64,000 nucleotides of DNA from Nocardioides sp. (GTDB lineage Bacteria; Actinomycetota; Actinomycetes; Propionibacteriales; Nocardioidaceae). The DNA is taken from the NCBI RefSeq assembly GCF_029937575.1, contig NZ_JAPYPS010000004.1, positions 16,624-80,623 of the forward strand. Direction: 5' to 3'. Both the position numbers and the translations under genes were made by a program. Of the stretch, positions 31,592 to 40,024 are shown in pieces. Below the pieces are notes generated by a model. It saw only the letters and a list, made by a program, of their open reading frames with translations, was not told where the DNA came from and made no database searches. The first letter of the stretch is position 1, and every line of letters begins with the position of its first letter.

Positions 31592-32908
31592 TCACACGCT
31601 CGCCGAGGTGGCTGACGAGCGGTCGGCGCCGTACAGGTGCACGGGCAGCGCCTCCACGCCGTACACCGCGGAGAGCTTGCGGAAGTCGAGGTCGTCGGCC
31701 GGGGCGGTGACCGAGAGGTCGGGGAAGCGCCGGGCCAGGCCCCGCAGCGCGATCCGCAGCTCCATCCGGGCGAGCTCCGCGCCGACGCACCGGTGGATCC
31801 CGTGGCCGAACGCGAGGTGCCGCGTCGGCTCGCGGGCCGGGTCGAACGTGTCGAGGTCGTCGCCGTCGGCCGCGAGACGGGGGTCGCGGTTGGCCGCCAG
31901 CAGCGAGATGCCGACGGCGTCGCCCTCGGAGATCTGCTGGCCACCGAGCACGAGGTCGCGCTTGGCGAAGCGGAGGAAGGCGAGCTGGACGACCGTGAGG
32001 TGGCGCAGGAGCTCCTCGACCACCTTGTCGACCGAGGCGGGATCGTCGCGCAGCAGGCGAACGGCGTCCGGGCTCTCGGCGAGCAGGTAGGCACCGAGGG
32101 CGAGCATCGAGGCCGACGTCTCGTAGCCACCGAGGAAGACCCCGTCGGCGATGCCACCGAGGGTCAGGTCGTCGAGCTCGTGGCCGTGCTCCTTGAGCAG
32201 CCCGCCGATCAGTCCCTCGCCCGGCTCGTCACGCTGGGCGGCCACCGCCTTGATCAGGAAGTCGCGCGTGTGGGCCGCCGCTCCGAACATCCCCGCCCCG
32301 CCCTGGCTGAGGTCGAAGCGGGCGACCCCGAGGCTGAAGAAGCGCTCACGGTCCTCGGTCGGCAGCCCCAACAGCTCGCAGATGACCTCGAAGGGCACGG
32401 GGAAGGCGAACGCGGAGACCAGGTCGACCTCGGGTCCCGCCGCCTCCATCGCGTCGAGTCGCTCGTTGACCACCCGCTCGATCGCCGGCTCGAGACGAGC
32501 CAGGCGCCGCATCGTGAACTCGGGGGTGAGGTAGCGCCGCAGGGCGGTGTGCAGCGGCGGGTCGATCATCCCCAGCCCGCCGATCTGCTCGGAGTCGTCG
32601 CGGCCCTCCTGGGAGACGAACTGGCCGAGGTCGTTGGAGTACGACGCGCCGTCGGCCAGCGCCTCGCGCGCCTCGTCGTACCCGCTGACGAGCCAGACCT
32701 TGCGCCCGAAGAGCGTCGCGAGCTCGGAGACCGGCTCGGTGTCGCGCAGGGCCGACATCTCCGGCACCGGGTCGACCCCGTGGCGCTTGAAGGGGAGGGT
32801 CACCGCGTCGGGGAGGAAGCGCAGCTTGCGCAGGTCGAGTCCTCCGCGCATGGTGCGCTCGAGGAGGTACTTCCCCACGCGCTGCCTGAGGGCGTCGAGC
32901 ATCCGCAT
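31592..32908 (-). CDS. Cytochrome P450
   Basis: 438 aa, full length. Heme-thiolate motif AFGHGIHRCVGAELARME near the C-terminus, I-helix FLGGYETSASM (with E in place of the usual D before T), and the DPAREPTRHL meander. It monooxygenates an unknown hydrophobic substrate with external ferredoxin and reductase, neither of which is encoded nearby. The start at 32908 has no clear Shine-Dalgarno or -10 box, so it could be a few codons later. Confidence 0.93.
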   Translation of the reverse strand: MRMLDALRQRVGKYLLERTMRGGLDLRKLRFLPDAVTLPFKRHGVDPVPEMSALRDTEPVSELATLFGRKVWLVSGYDEAREALADGASYSNDLGQFVSQEGRDDSEQIGGLGMIDPPLHTALRRYLTPEFTMRRLARLEPAIERVVNERLDAMEAAGPEVDLVSAFAFPVPFEVICELLGLPTEDRERFFSLGVARFDLSQGGAGMFGAAAHTRDFLIKAVAAQRDEPGEGLIGGLLKEHGHELDDLTLGGIADGVFLGGYETSASMLALGAYLLAESPDAVRLLRDDPASVDKVVEELLRHLTVVQLAFLRFAKRDLVLGGQQISEGDAVGISLLAANRDPRLAADGDDLDTFDPAREPTRHLAFGHGIHRCVGAELARMELRIALRGLARRFPDLSVTAPADDLDFRKLSAVYGVEALPVHLYGADRSSATSASV

Positions 32909-32960
32909 GCGGCTATTGGATCAGATACCCGCGGTACGGCGGCATCAGGGAACCCCCCGG

Positions 32961-33010
32961 TGTGTCCCGGGGCGTCCCGGGGTGTGGCGCGGGGTGTGGC
33001 GCGGGGCGCC
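32961..33010. repeat. Short tandem repeats in a non-coding gap
   Basis: GTCCCGGGG occurs twice, followed by two copies of GTGTGGCGCGGG. The run lies between tsaD and the P450 start and has no coding potential of its own. Confidence 0.6.
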
Positions 33011-33031
33011 GGCTTGACGGCGAGGCACCTG

Positions 33032-34063
33032 CTACTCGCCGATTCGAGCCAGCTCCAACGGCACCGACGATCGAGCGCCGATCGAGGAGGACGAGGGGCG
33101 CGCCCCCTCGCGGACGAGGAGGTCCCCGATGGCCGCGATCATCGCCCCGTTGTCGGTGCACAGCCGTGGTGGCGGCACGCGCAGCTCGATGCCGGCGGCC
33201 GCGCACCGCTCCTCGGCGAGCGCGCGGATCCGGCTGTTGGCGGCGACGCCACCGACGATCACGAGGGTGTCGACGCCTTCCAGCTGGCAGGCCAGCACCG
33301 CCTTGCGGGTCACGGTGTCGGCGACCGCCTCCTGGAAGGACGCCGCGACGTCCTCGGTGCTGATCCCCGGGTCGCGAGGCGCGGCCAGGTAGCGGGCCAC
33401 GGCCGACTTGAGCCCGGAGAACGAGAAGCCGAGGGCCGGGTCGCGCGAGCCCGTCAACGGCCGCGTGAAGCGTACGGCGTCCCGGTCGCCGGAGCGGGCG
33501 GCCAGGTCGACCGAGGGCCCGCCCGGGTAGGGCAGTCCGAGCAGTCGGGCCACCTTGTCGAAGGCCTCACCGGCCGCGTCGTCGAGCGTGTCGCTGAGAT
33601 GGCGGATGGGGGTGCGCACCAGGTCGTCGACCGCGAGCAGGCTCGTGTGGCCGCCGCTGACGATCAGCACGATGCTGCGCTCGGGCAACGGTCCGTGCAC
33701 GAGGGTGTCGGCCGCAGCGTGACCGGCGAGGTGGTGCACGCCGTACAGCGGCACGCCCAGGGCCAGCGCCGCGGCCTTGGCGGCAGCGACACCCACGTGC
33801 AGCGCGGTCGCGAGGCCGGGACCGGCGGTCACGGCGACGGCCCCGACCTCGTGCCAGGCCAGTCCGGCGTCGTCGAGGGCGGTGCGCATCGTCGGCACCA
33901 TGGCCTGGACGTGGGCACGGGCCGCGATCTCGGGGACGACACCGCCGAACCGGACGTGCTCCTCGATACTGGAGGCCAGCGACTCGCCCAGCAGGACGCC
34001 GTCGCGGACGAAGCCGATCCCGGTCTCGTCGCACGACGACTCGACACCCATCACGATGGTCAC
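33032..34063 (-). CDS. tsaD: tRNA N6-adenosine threonylcarbamoyltransferase subunit
   Basis: 343 aa, usual length. [14 protein letters not shown] start, HVQAMVPT metal-site region, [11 protein letters not shown] with the HxxxH iron/zinc ligands, SGGHTSLL, and [10 protein letters not shown]. TsaD transfers the threonylcarbamoyl group to A37 of ANN-decoding tRNAs. The ORF-track start is 57 codons too early; GTG at 34063 has GGGAG 8 nt upstream. In many actinobacteria tsaD follows tsaB and a rimI-like gene; here a GNAT gene lies just upstream but no tsaB is visible. Confidence 0.95.
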   Translation of the reverse strand: MTIVMGVESSCDETGIGFVRDGVLLGESLASSIEEHVRFGGVVPEIAARAHVQAMVPTMRTALDDAGLAWHEVGAVAVTAGPGLATALHVGVAAAKAAALALGVPLYGVHHLAGHAAADTLVHGPLPERSIVLIVSGGHTSLLAVDDLVRTPIRHLSDTLDDAAGEAFDKVARLLGLPYPGGPSVDLAARSGDRDAVRFTRPLTGSRDPALGFSFSGLKSAVARYLAAPRDPGISTEDVAASFQEAVADTVTRKAVLACQLEGVDTLVIVGGVAANSRIRALAEERCAAAGIELRVPPPRLCTDNGAMIAAIGDLLVREGARPSSSSIGARSSVPLELARIGE

Positions 34064-34151
34064 GCCGCAGTCTCCCAAATCCGTGCCCGGTCGTCCCGAC
34101 CGGCCCAGCAGGGCCACACGGCCCCGAGACGCCGAAGCAGCACGCCAGCGG

Positions 34152-34511
34152 TCAGAGCTCGAGCTCCGCGCGCCGACCGGCCGGGACCAGGTCGACGTAC
34201 TCGGCGTGCTTGGCGATGAAGCCGCGCACCGCACGGCACTGGGGGTTCACCGCCAGGCCGGCGACCCGGGCCGCGTCGAGCGCCGTACGGATCATGACCG
34301 TGGCGAGGCCGCGTCCGCCGTACTCCTCCTCGACGACCGTGTGCGGGAACGTCCGCTCCACCACGTCGTCCCCGTCCGGCTCCGCGTCGACGTACTCCGC
34401 GTAGCCGGCCAGGGTCCCGTCGACGGAGATCTCGAAGCGGGAACGCTCGGGGGAGTCGACGATCGCGACCGACTCAGCAGCCGCGTCAGCGGACTCAGGG
34501 TGTTGGCTCAT
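34152..34511 (-). CDS. Small GNAT-like N-acetyltransferase (COG2388 type)
   Basis: 119 aa. The start is the ATG at 34511. [45 protein letters not shown] and [22 protein letters not shown] are the hallmarks of this short GNAT group. It lies 88 bp upstream of tsaD on the same strand. It is not RimI-like in length or motif. Substrate unknown. Confidence 0.87.
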   Translation of the reverse strand: MSQHPESADAAAESVAIVDSPERSRFEISVDGTLAGYAEYVDAEPDGDDVVERTFPHTVVEEEYGGRGLATVMIRTALDAARVAGLAVNPQCRAVRGFIAKHAEYVDLVPAGRRAELEL

Positions 34512-34516
34512 CCCAC

Positions 34517-34522
34517 TAGCGT
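34517..34522 (+). promoter_or_regulatory. Leaderless -10 box of the DUF427 gene
   Basis: TAGCGT, 6 nt before the ATG at 34529. The intergenic gap to the divergent GNAT start is only 17 bp. Confidence 0.45.
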
Positions 34523-34528
34523 GACACC

Positions 34529-34810
34529 ATGCGCGCAATCTGGAACGGCACCGTCATCGCCTCCTCCGACGACACCGTCGTCGTCGAGGGCAACCACTAC
34601 TTCCCGGCGGACTCGGTCGACCAGGCGCTACTGCGTCCCTCGTCGACCACCAGCGTGTGTCCGTGGAAGGGCACGGCGTCGTACTACTCCGTCGAGGTGG
34701 ACGGGAGGACGAACCCGGATGCTGCCTGGTTCTACCCCACACCCAAGGACGCAGCGGCCGAGATCGCCGACCGGGTGGCGTTCTGGAAGGGCATCGACGT
34801 CACCGACTGA
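34529..34810 (+). CDS. DUF427 domain protein (short form)
   Basis: 93 aa, a single DUF427 domain: MRAIWNGTVIASSDDTVVVEGNHYFP and CPWKGTASYYSVEVDG, ending AAEIADRVAFWKGI. Common as a stand-alone small protein in actinobacteria; function unknown. Confidence 0.88.
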   Translation: MRAIWNGTVIASSDDTVVVEGNHYFPADSVDQALLRPSSTTSVCPWKGTASYYSVEVDGRTNPDAAWFYPTPKDAAAEIADRVAFWKGIDVTD

Positions 34811-34836
34811 GGGCCCGACCGCCTCGGCCGACCGAC

Positions 34837-35997
34837 TCAGAGCCGACGCAGCCACCGCACGACGGCCCGCTGCATCTTCGGTGCGGACTTCTCCAGGGTC
34901 AGCGCGCTGCCGGAGCGCGGGTAGGTCCTGCGCGTGATCGTCGACAGCGAGGTCACCGCGACCCCACCACCCGAGGTCCGCGCGTCGGAGCCTCCGCGCA
35001 GCAGCAGCACGGGCTTCTCGACCTCGCGGTCGCCCACCGTGATCGAGGCCAGGGCTCCGGGCAGGGAGGCGACGTCGCCGCACGGCGTGGGGTTGCGTCG
35101 CTCGACCGCGGCCTTGCGCAGACTGCGGGGCGCGGTCTTGAAGAGCAGCTTGCGGAAGTCGGCCGCGGAGTCGCCGTACGGCGCGTAGGAGTCGCTCAGG
35201 CAGGTGCTGGCCTGAGCCCCGACCGCCTGCAGGGCAATCTGCGAGGGCGACGTCGTCGCGGGTGCCATCAGCACGAGCCCCTCGGCGTCGTCGAAGCGCG
35301 CTGCCTCGAGCTGGGCGATGGTCGCACCGGTGCCGTGCCCGTGCAGCACCACGTGGGAGGCGATGGGCGGATTCGAGTCCGAGCGAGCGCCGAGATGGTC
35401 GTAGCGACCGGCGAGCAGGTGCTGCACGACCTGGTGCAGCATGTGCACCTGCGCGCCGAGGCAGGTGTCGCCGCCGTCCTTCAGCGGGCTCCGGCCGTAG
35501 CCGAGGCGATCGAGCACCAGCGAGGTCTGACCCTTCTTGGCCAGCTGGGTGGCGTAGTCGTACGTCGGGTTGCGGCGCAGGTTGAAGAACCAGCCGCCGG
35601 TGCCGGCGTCGTGGACGAGCACGTTGACGGTGACGACCCGCTGGCGGCCACTGAGGACCGCCTTCGGGGCGACGAGCCGACCGCGGACCCGATGACCCTT
35701 GCCGTCGGGCAGCGGCAGGCACAGCACGGACGAGTTGTTGGTGTTGACCAGGTCGAACCTGACCCTGCTGGAGCGCACCTCGGCCGAGCGGGCCGGCCCG
35801 GGCTGGGTGCTCGGGGCCGAGGACCTCGCCGCGGCTCCCGAGGCGAGCGGTGGCGTGGCGTTCGCCGCCGTGGGTGCCACCAGCGCGGTCGCGAGCAGTG
35901 CGAAGACACTGAGCGACACCAGGACCAGGGGCAGCGACGTCTGGCGGGCACGACGTGTGGTCAGTCGGGCGAGCAGGGGTGCGATCGAGGTCTCCAC
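34837..35997 (-). CDS. Secreted alpha/beta-hydrolase-fold protein lacking catalytic Ser and His
   Basis: 386 aa. Signal anchor (LPLVLVSLSVFALLATALVAP). The fold is that of an alpha/beta hydrolase (VLVHDAGTGGWFFN, LVLDRLGYGRSP, VLHGHGTGAT, KPVLLLRGGSDART). The nucleophile elbow G-x-S-x-G reads GHGTG, with Gly222 (GGC) where Ser is expected. The C-terminal Gly-His motif reads RSGSALTL, with Ser364 where His is expected. It is therefore probably a non-catalytic binding protein, or uses another site. GTG start at 35997 with TACGTT 7 nt upstream. Confidence 0.82.
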   Translation of the reverse strand: METSIAPLLARLTTRRARQTSLPLVLVSLSVFALLATALVAPTAANATPPLASGAAARSSAPSTQPGPARSAEVRSSRVRFDLVNTNNSSVLCLPLPDGKGHRVRGRLVAPKAVLSGRQRVVTVNVLVHDAGTGGWFFNLRRNPTYDYATQLAKKGQTSLVLDRLGYGRSPLKDGGDTCLGAQVHMLHQVVQHLLAGRYDHLGARSDSNPPIASHVVLHGHGTGATIAQLEAARFDDAEGLVLMAPATTSPSQIALQAVGAQASTCLSDSYAPYGDSAADFRKLLFKTAPRSLRKAAVERRNPTPCGDVASLPGALASITVGDREVEKPVLLLRGGSDARTSGGGVAVTSLSTITRRTYPRSGSALTLEKSAPKMQRAVVRWLRRL

Positions 35998-36020
35998 GTT
36001 ATTGAACGTAGGTCAACAAC
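35998..36020 (-). promoter_or_regulatory. Leaderless promoter with inverted repeat
   Basis: TACGTT (36005-36010, minus strand) is 7 nt before the GTG at 35997. It is embedded in GTTATTGA-N7-TCAACAAC, arms pairing 7 of 8, so a repressor bound here would block the start site. Confidence 0.4.
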
Positions 36021-36069
36021 GCGCCGCCGCGACAGTCGGGAGCCGTGTGAGAAGGCGCACCTCGCGGCT

Positions 36070-36089
36070 GCCGCCCGCCTGCAGGCGGC
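36070..36089 (-). terminator. Hairpin downstream of the DUF1059 gene
   Basis: GCCGCC-N8-GGCGGC with an inner palindrome CGCCTGCAGGCG, 15 bp past the last gene of the signalling operon. No U tract. Confidence 0.5.
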
Positions 36090-36104
36090 GTCATCCGGTG
36101 GCGC

Positions 36105-36281
36105 TCAGGCAACCGTGATCTTGGACTCCACAGCGGCCTTGACCTCGGGGGTGACCTCGGCGATGTCGTGGTCGGCGGCCGCGTGCGCGGCGACCTGACC
36201 GAGCAGCCCATCCTGGGACTCGTCCTCGAACCGGGCGCTGCAACCAGGCATCACGTCACCGCAGGCAAGCTTGAACGTCAT
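36105..36281 (-). CDS. DUF1059 small protein
   Basis: 58 aa. FKLACGDVMPGCSARFEDES is the DUF1059 signature, with Cys at positions 6 and 13 that could bind metal; HAAADHDIAEVTPEV follows. Function unknown. The ATG at 36281 has GGAGG 8 nt upstream and lies inside the end of the kinase-like gene (26-nt overlap), so it is the last gene of that operon. Confidence 0.85.
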   Translation of the reverse strand: MTFKLACGDVMPGCSARFEDESQDGLLGQVAAHAAADHDIAEVTPEVKAAVESKITVA

Positions 36282-37251
36282 CGGGGGAACCTCCACTGTT
36301 GTGAGCCGCTGCCGGCTCGTTGACCGGCGCACCACGCGGCGCCCCGTCGGGACGTTGCGGGACCTTGACCCACAGGACTGCACGCTGGTCGTCCTGGTCG
36401 ATGCCGAGAGTACCCCCGTGGGCGACGGTCAGCGCTCGAGCGAGGTAGAGCCCCGTCGAGACGCCGGAGTGCAGCTGGTCGGACTCGAAGGGCTCGAACA
36501 TCGCCTGCAGGGTCTCGGTGGCGATCGGACCGCCCTCCCGCACGATCCGGATCTCGGCCCACGGCTCGTTCACCACGACCTCGATGCGGCGCGAGTGCGG
36601 AGACGGGGCATGGAGCGCGGCGTCCCAGAGGTCGGCGAGGACCCGGGTGAAGAGCGTCGGGTCGACGTAGAGCTCGGTGCTCGCGCCGGACCCACCGATC
36701 AGGTCGACCTCGGGGAACCGGCAGACCTCGGCGGCGGTGACGACGCGGCGGGAGACCTGCAGCCCGCCCATCGCGGCTGCGACCAGGAGCTCGACATCGA
36801 CCAGCCGGTCGGCGAGCAGCGCCAGGGTCTCCTGGAGGCGACGGGCGGTCCGCAGGAAGGACCTGGACGGGAGGTCTCCCTCTGCCAGCAGCCCGGACCA
36901 GCCCATGGCGACCGTCAGCGGCGTGCGGATCTCGAAGGCGAACGCGGCGAGGAAGCGCTCGCGCTGGGCCAGTGCCTGTGCCTCGGGCCGGTTGAGCACC
37001 TGCGCCGTACCGGCACCCACGAAGGCGGTGGTCCAGCGCTTCAGGAGGGTCGGGTCGACCGACCACGTCGTGGCGACGTCGCTCAACGGGGTTCCGCCCA
37101 GCACCTCGAGCACCGCGGCTACCCGGGGATCGTCGGGCGCGGACGCGGGCTCGGCGTCGTCTCCGGGAGAGGACGGTGGGGCGTCCGCAAGACCCTCGGG
37201 CGACGGACGCCGGGCGGGCCCCTGGGCGTGCTCGTGCTTGGCAGGCGCCAT
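36256..37251 (-). CDS. Histidine-kinase-like protein without the phospho-accepting His
   Basis: 331 aa from the ATG at 37251 (GGAGGGA directly upstream). Residues about 45-85 look like a transposase/IS3-type helix-turn-helix (VLEVLGGTPLSDVATTWSVDPTLLKRW). The dimerisation box reads FLAAFAFEIRTPLTVAMGW, with Phe106 (TTC) where kinases have the His of SHELRTPL. In the ATPase domain the N-box is DLWDAALHAPSP (Asn replaced by Ala), while GVSTGLYLARALTVAHGG resembles the G2 box. It is thus a pseudokinase, probably a sensor or DNA-binding partner of the CheY-like regulator in the operon. Confidence 0.85.
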   Translation of the reverse strand: MAPAKHEHAQGPARRPSPEGLADAPPSSPGDDAEPASAPDDPRVAAVLEVLGGTPLSDVATTWSVDPTLLKRWTTAFVGAGTAQVLNRPEAQALAQRERFLAAFAFEIRTPLTVAMGWSGLLAEGDLPSRSFLRTARRLQETLALLADRLVDVELLVAAAMGGLQVSRRVVTAAEVCRFPEVDLIGGSGASTELYVDPTLFTRVLADLWDAALHAPSPHSRRIEVVVNEPWAEIRIVREGGPIATETLQAMFEPFESDQLHSGVSTGLYLARALTVAHGGTLGIDQDDQRAVLWVKVPQRPDGAPRGAPVNEPAAAHNSGGSPDDVQACLR

Positions 37252-37354
37252 CTTCCCTCCACGTCCGATCGCGCTGTGAGCTGAGACCTTAATCCTCGCG
37301 CCGTGAGCCTGTGAGGTTTTCGTCAAGAGTCCGTCGGCACCCGTCATGTGGGCG

Positions 37355-37998
37355 TCAAACCCTGCTGGGGCCGTCTCCGAGCGCCTCGGGCGGTTTCGCA
37401 TCGGTCCAGAACTCCTGCGTCTGGAGGAGCCAGAAGACCGTGAAGAGGGCGAGCAGCAAGGTCTCCACGACGAGCAGCCACGACTCCGGGCCCGCGGAGC
37501 CACTGAGCGCGCACTGACCAGCCCGGCGACGGTCGAGGCGTTGGGTCCCACGCCCGCTCCTGCACGGGGTCCCCGGCGGCGCGTCCGGGACCAGGCGACG
37601 ACCCCCACCACGACGGTGCCCAGGACCAGGAGCGCCTGGATGTTGTTGTCCACGCCCGGGACGTACGACGCCGGCACGCTGCTCCGGCCTGCGGGACCGT
37701 CGTGCGTCGCGATCGGCGTGGGGACGACCGCGATGACCGGCGCGAGCAGGCCGGCGAGGTTCAGCAGGACGTCCTCGCCCCGACGATCGCGCCCCTTGAT
37801 GACGACCAGCGCGAGACCGATGGCCACCAGCGTGCCGACGAAGAGTGCGCGCACGGGGGTGTAGTAGTAGGCGCTGATCGAGCTCAGGAGGAACCCGTCG
37901 TCGACGGCCTGCAGGACGACCGCGGTCGCCAGGAGCATCGCGAGCGCGACCACCGAGAGTCGCAGGTAGCGGTAGGTCAGGACGGCCGAGGACGTCAT
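37355..37998 (-). pseudogene. Integral membrane protein with an apparent frameshift
   Basis: Starts at the ATG at 37998, overlapping the response-regulator stop (ATGA). It runs through four membrane helices (LSVVALAMLLATAVVLQAV, ALFVGTLVAIGLALVV, LLNLAGLLAPVIAVV, IQALLVLGTVVVGVVAW). After NASTVAGLV the frame turns to Arg/Ser-rich shadow. A different frame from about 37515 gives GPESWLLVVETLLLALFTVFWLLQTQEF, a convincing fifth helix, then a TGA at 37355. A base missing in GCGCGC near 37515 would join them into a protein of about 214 aa. Sequencing error and true mutation cannot be told apart here. Confidence 0.6.
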
Positions 37999-38387
37999 GG
38001 GTGAACGGTGCCAGATCCCCCGTCTCCTGCGACCAGGCGCGCCACCAGGGCCGAGAGCTGCTTGGGCACGAACGGCTTCGTCATGTAGACCGTGACACCT
38101 GCGTCGAGACCCTGCTGGACCTCGGCCGGGAGGGCGCGGGCGGTGAGCATCAGGATCGGTACGTCGCGCAGGTCCGGACTCGCGCGGCACGCGCGAACGA
38201 CGTCGATGCCATCCAGACCGGGCATCACCCGGTCGACGATGACGACGTCGTACGGAGCTCGTCGTACCCGTTCCCAACCCAGCGCACCGTCGGAGACCAC
38301 GTCGATGAGGTGACCGTCCCTGGTGAGGATGTGCGCGATCAGTCCGGCGATGTCCGCGTCGTCCTCGAGCACCAGCACGCGCGCCAC
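37995..38387 (-). CDS. CheY-like single-domain response regulator
   Basis: 130 aa receiver domain only. Acidic pair in VLVLEDDADI, phospho-acceptor Asp in DVVIVDRVMPGLDG, Thr in MLTARAL, Lys in YMTKPFVPKQL: all receiver residues are present. No output domain. First gene of an operon with the membrane protein, the kinase-like protein and DUF1059. The kinase partner in the operon lacks its His, so phosphate must come from another kinase or a small donor. GTG start at 38387. Confidence 0.93.
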   Translation of the reverse strand: MARVLVLEDDADIAGLIAHILTRDGHLIDVVSDGALGWERVRRAPYDVVIVDRVMPGLDGIDVVRACRASPDLRDVPILMLTARALPAEVQQGLDAGVTVYMTKPFVPKQLSALVARLVAGDGGSGTVHP

Positions 38388-38603
38388 GGCCCCACCCTCA
38401 CGTCAGGGTGCACCGTCGGACCAGGCTGTCGCACCCCACGCACGCGCCTGCAGGATCGGGCCCCATGCCCGACCGTCGCCCAACGTAGGGGCCGCACGAT
38501 CTGGTCGGCATCGTGCGTTCGGTCGTCGGGTGATGGTCTGCTCAGGCCAGGGCGGGCTGTCCGTTCGGTCACCGGCGTCGGTCGGTGGACCCGCCGTCGC
38601 AGC

Positions 38604-38623
38604 GGGGAGGCTGCTGGCTCCCC
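38604..38623 (-). terminator. GGGGAG hairpin downstream of the DUF2786 gene
   Basis: GGGGAG-N8-CTCCCC, 6-bp stem, 25 bp past the stop at 38649. The remaining gap 38388-38648 shows nothing else I can name. Confidence 0.4.
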
Positions 38624-38648
38624 TCACGGCCTCAGCCCGGATCCAGGC

Positions 38649-39992
38649 TCATCCATCGAGCGCCTTCGCTCCACCGGGCAGCGCGCGCCCGCTGGTGAGT
38701 CGGGCCCGCTGCCCGGCGTGACGGCCGGCCGCGGCCGCCGAGGGCACCGAGTGGGTCCGGCCCTTCCAACCCGACCAGGAGCCGCGCGCATCCGAGTTGC
38801 TCGCGTAGTAGTCGTCGACCTCGGCCCGCTTGTCGGCCAGGACCAGCGACGTGCTCGCGGCGGCGCCACCGCCGGCGTCCAGGTCACGGATCGCGTGTCG
38901 CTCCGCCGCTTCCTGAGCGGCGACCAGGCGTCGGCTGATGGCCTCGACGTAGGAGTCGTAGAAGCTCAGCCGGGCCTCGCGTGCGGTGGCGCGGACGTGC
39001 TGGGCCTTCGAGGATGACCACACCATCGAGTCCCGAAAGGCCCCTGTCGCCAGGTAGCGCGACGCGGACTCCGCCATGTGGGTGGCCAGGTTGGAGTACA
39101 GCGCCTCCACGACGTCGAGGTCCGAGGGGAATCCGTAGGGGTAGACCGACGTCGAGTTGGTGGCGATGTTGGCCTTGACGTCGTTGACGTGGGCGATGGA
39201 GAGGAACAACCGCACGAAGTGCCTGTTGCCCGCCTGACGCGGCTGCCCGATGGTGATGCGCCGGTGGATCGGCGTCTCCCGCTGCTGGCTGCGGGCCACG
39301 TGCTGTCGAGCGACGGCCAGGTCGATCGAGTAGCGAGTCGCCAACGACTGGGCCTTGGCGAAGAAGGTCGAGGCCTCCTCGGTGGTCGAGGCCCGTTCGG
39401 CCTGGGCCAGGACCTTCGAGATCTTGTCGAGCGTCGAGGAGGTGCCGGCGTTGCCGGTGGAGGTGCCGGTGGAGGTGCCGGTGGGCGCCCTGCCCGAGCC
39501 GCCGGCGATCAGGACACCCCCGTCCCACATCTGCACGCGCAGCAGGTGAGCCGCTTCGGGCGACATCACCGTCTCGTAGAGGTGGACCAGGGTCGCCGCG
39601 TAGGAGGGACCATGGGCCGGGGACGGCTGCGGATCCAGGTGGTGGGCGAGCTCGTGCAGGACGACGGTCTCCCGCATCGCCCATCCCGTGTGTCGATGAC
39701 CGGGGATCGCGATCGTCGCGGCGTCCCGCTCGTAGTGGGCCTGGCGGTCGCCGCGGCGCTCGCGGACGGTCACGGGCACCGAGGCGCGCTCCATGCCGGC
39801 GACCGGCCGCAGGGCCAGCACCCGGTCGACATAGGTCTGGATGGCGGGCAGGTCACCGAACTGGCGCTCGGCCTCGACGGTGAGCGTCGATCCCTCGTGC
39901 TCGATCGTGCCGCCCTCCTTGAGGGTCGCCGCGATCGCCTGCTCCGCTCGGTACAGCGCCTGGCGCTGGCGGTCGGTGTGGGTCGGCGGCAT
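38649..39992 (-). CDS. TIGR04338-like metallohydrolase fused to DUF2786
   Basis: 447 aa. Residues 1-165: a zincin-like domain with TVVLHELAHHLDPQPSPAHGPSYAATLVHLY, which matches the TIGR04338 metallohydrolase family of actinobacteria. A TGTSTGTSTG linker (GGTGCCGGTGGA tandem repeat) leads to DUF2786 (LDKISKVLAQAERASTTEEASTFFAKAQSLATRYSIDLA) and a DUF7168-like C-terminal domain. Zn peptidase activity is plausible; the biological role is unknown. Lies 32 bp downstream of dnaB on the same strand. Confidence 0.85.
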   Translation of the reverse strand: MPPTHTDRQRQALYRAEQAIAATLKEGGTIEHEGSTLTVEAERQFGDLPAIQTYVDRVLALRPVAGMERASVPVTVRERRGDRQAHYERDAATIAIPGHRHTGWAMRETVVLHELAHHLDPQPSPAHGPSYAATLVHLYETVMSPEAAHLLRVQMWDGGVLIAGGSGRAPTGTSTGTSTGNAGTSSTLDKISKVLAQAERASTTEEASTFFAKAQSLATRYSIDLAVARQHVARSQQRETPIHRRITIGQPRQAGNRHFVRLFLSIAHVNDVKANIATNSTSVYPYGFPSDLDVVEALYSNLATHMAESASRYLATGAFRDSMVWSSSKAQHVRATAREARLSFYDSYVEAISRRLVAAQEAAERHAIRDLDAGGGAAASTSLVLADKRAEVDDYYASNSDARGSWSGWKGRTHSVPSAAAAGRHAGQRARLTSGRALPGGAKALDG

Positions 39993-40024
39993 GGTGAGGT
40001 CGGGTACGTCGGCAATGACCAGCG

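Noticed and set aside
36256-38277. 673-aa ORF reading as a membrane-histidine kinase fusion
   Set aside because: The linker is Arg/Ser-rich out-of-frame sequence, the real last helix lies in another frame, and the kinase-like part has its own ATG with GGAGGGA.
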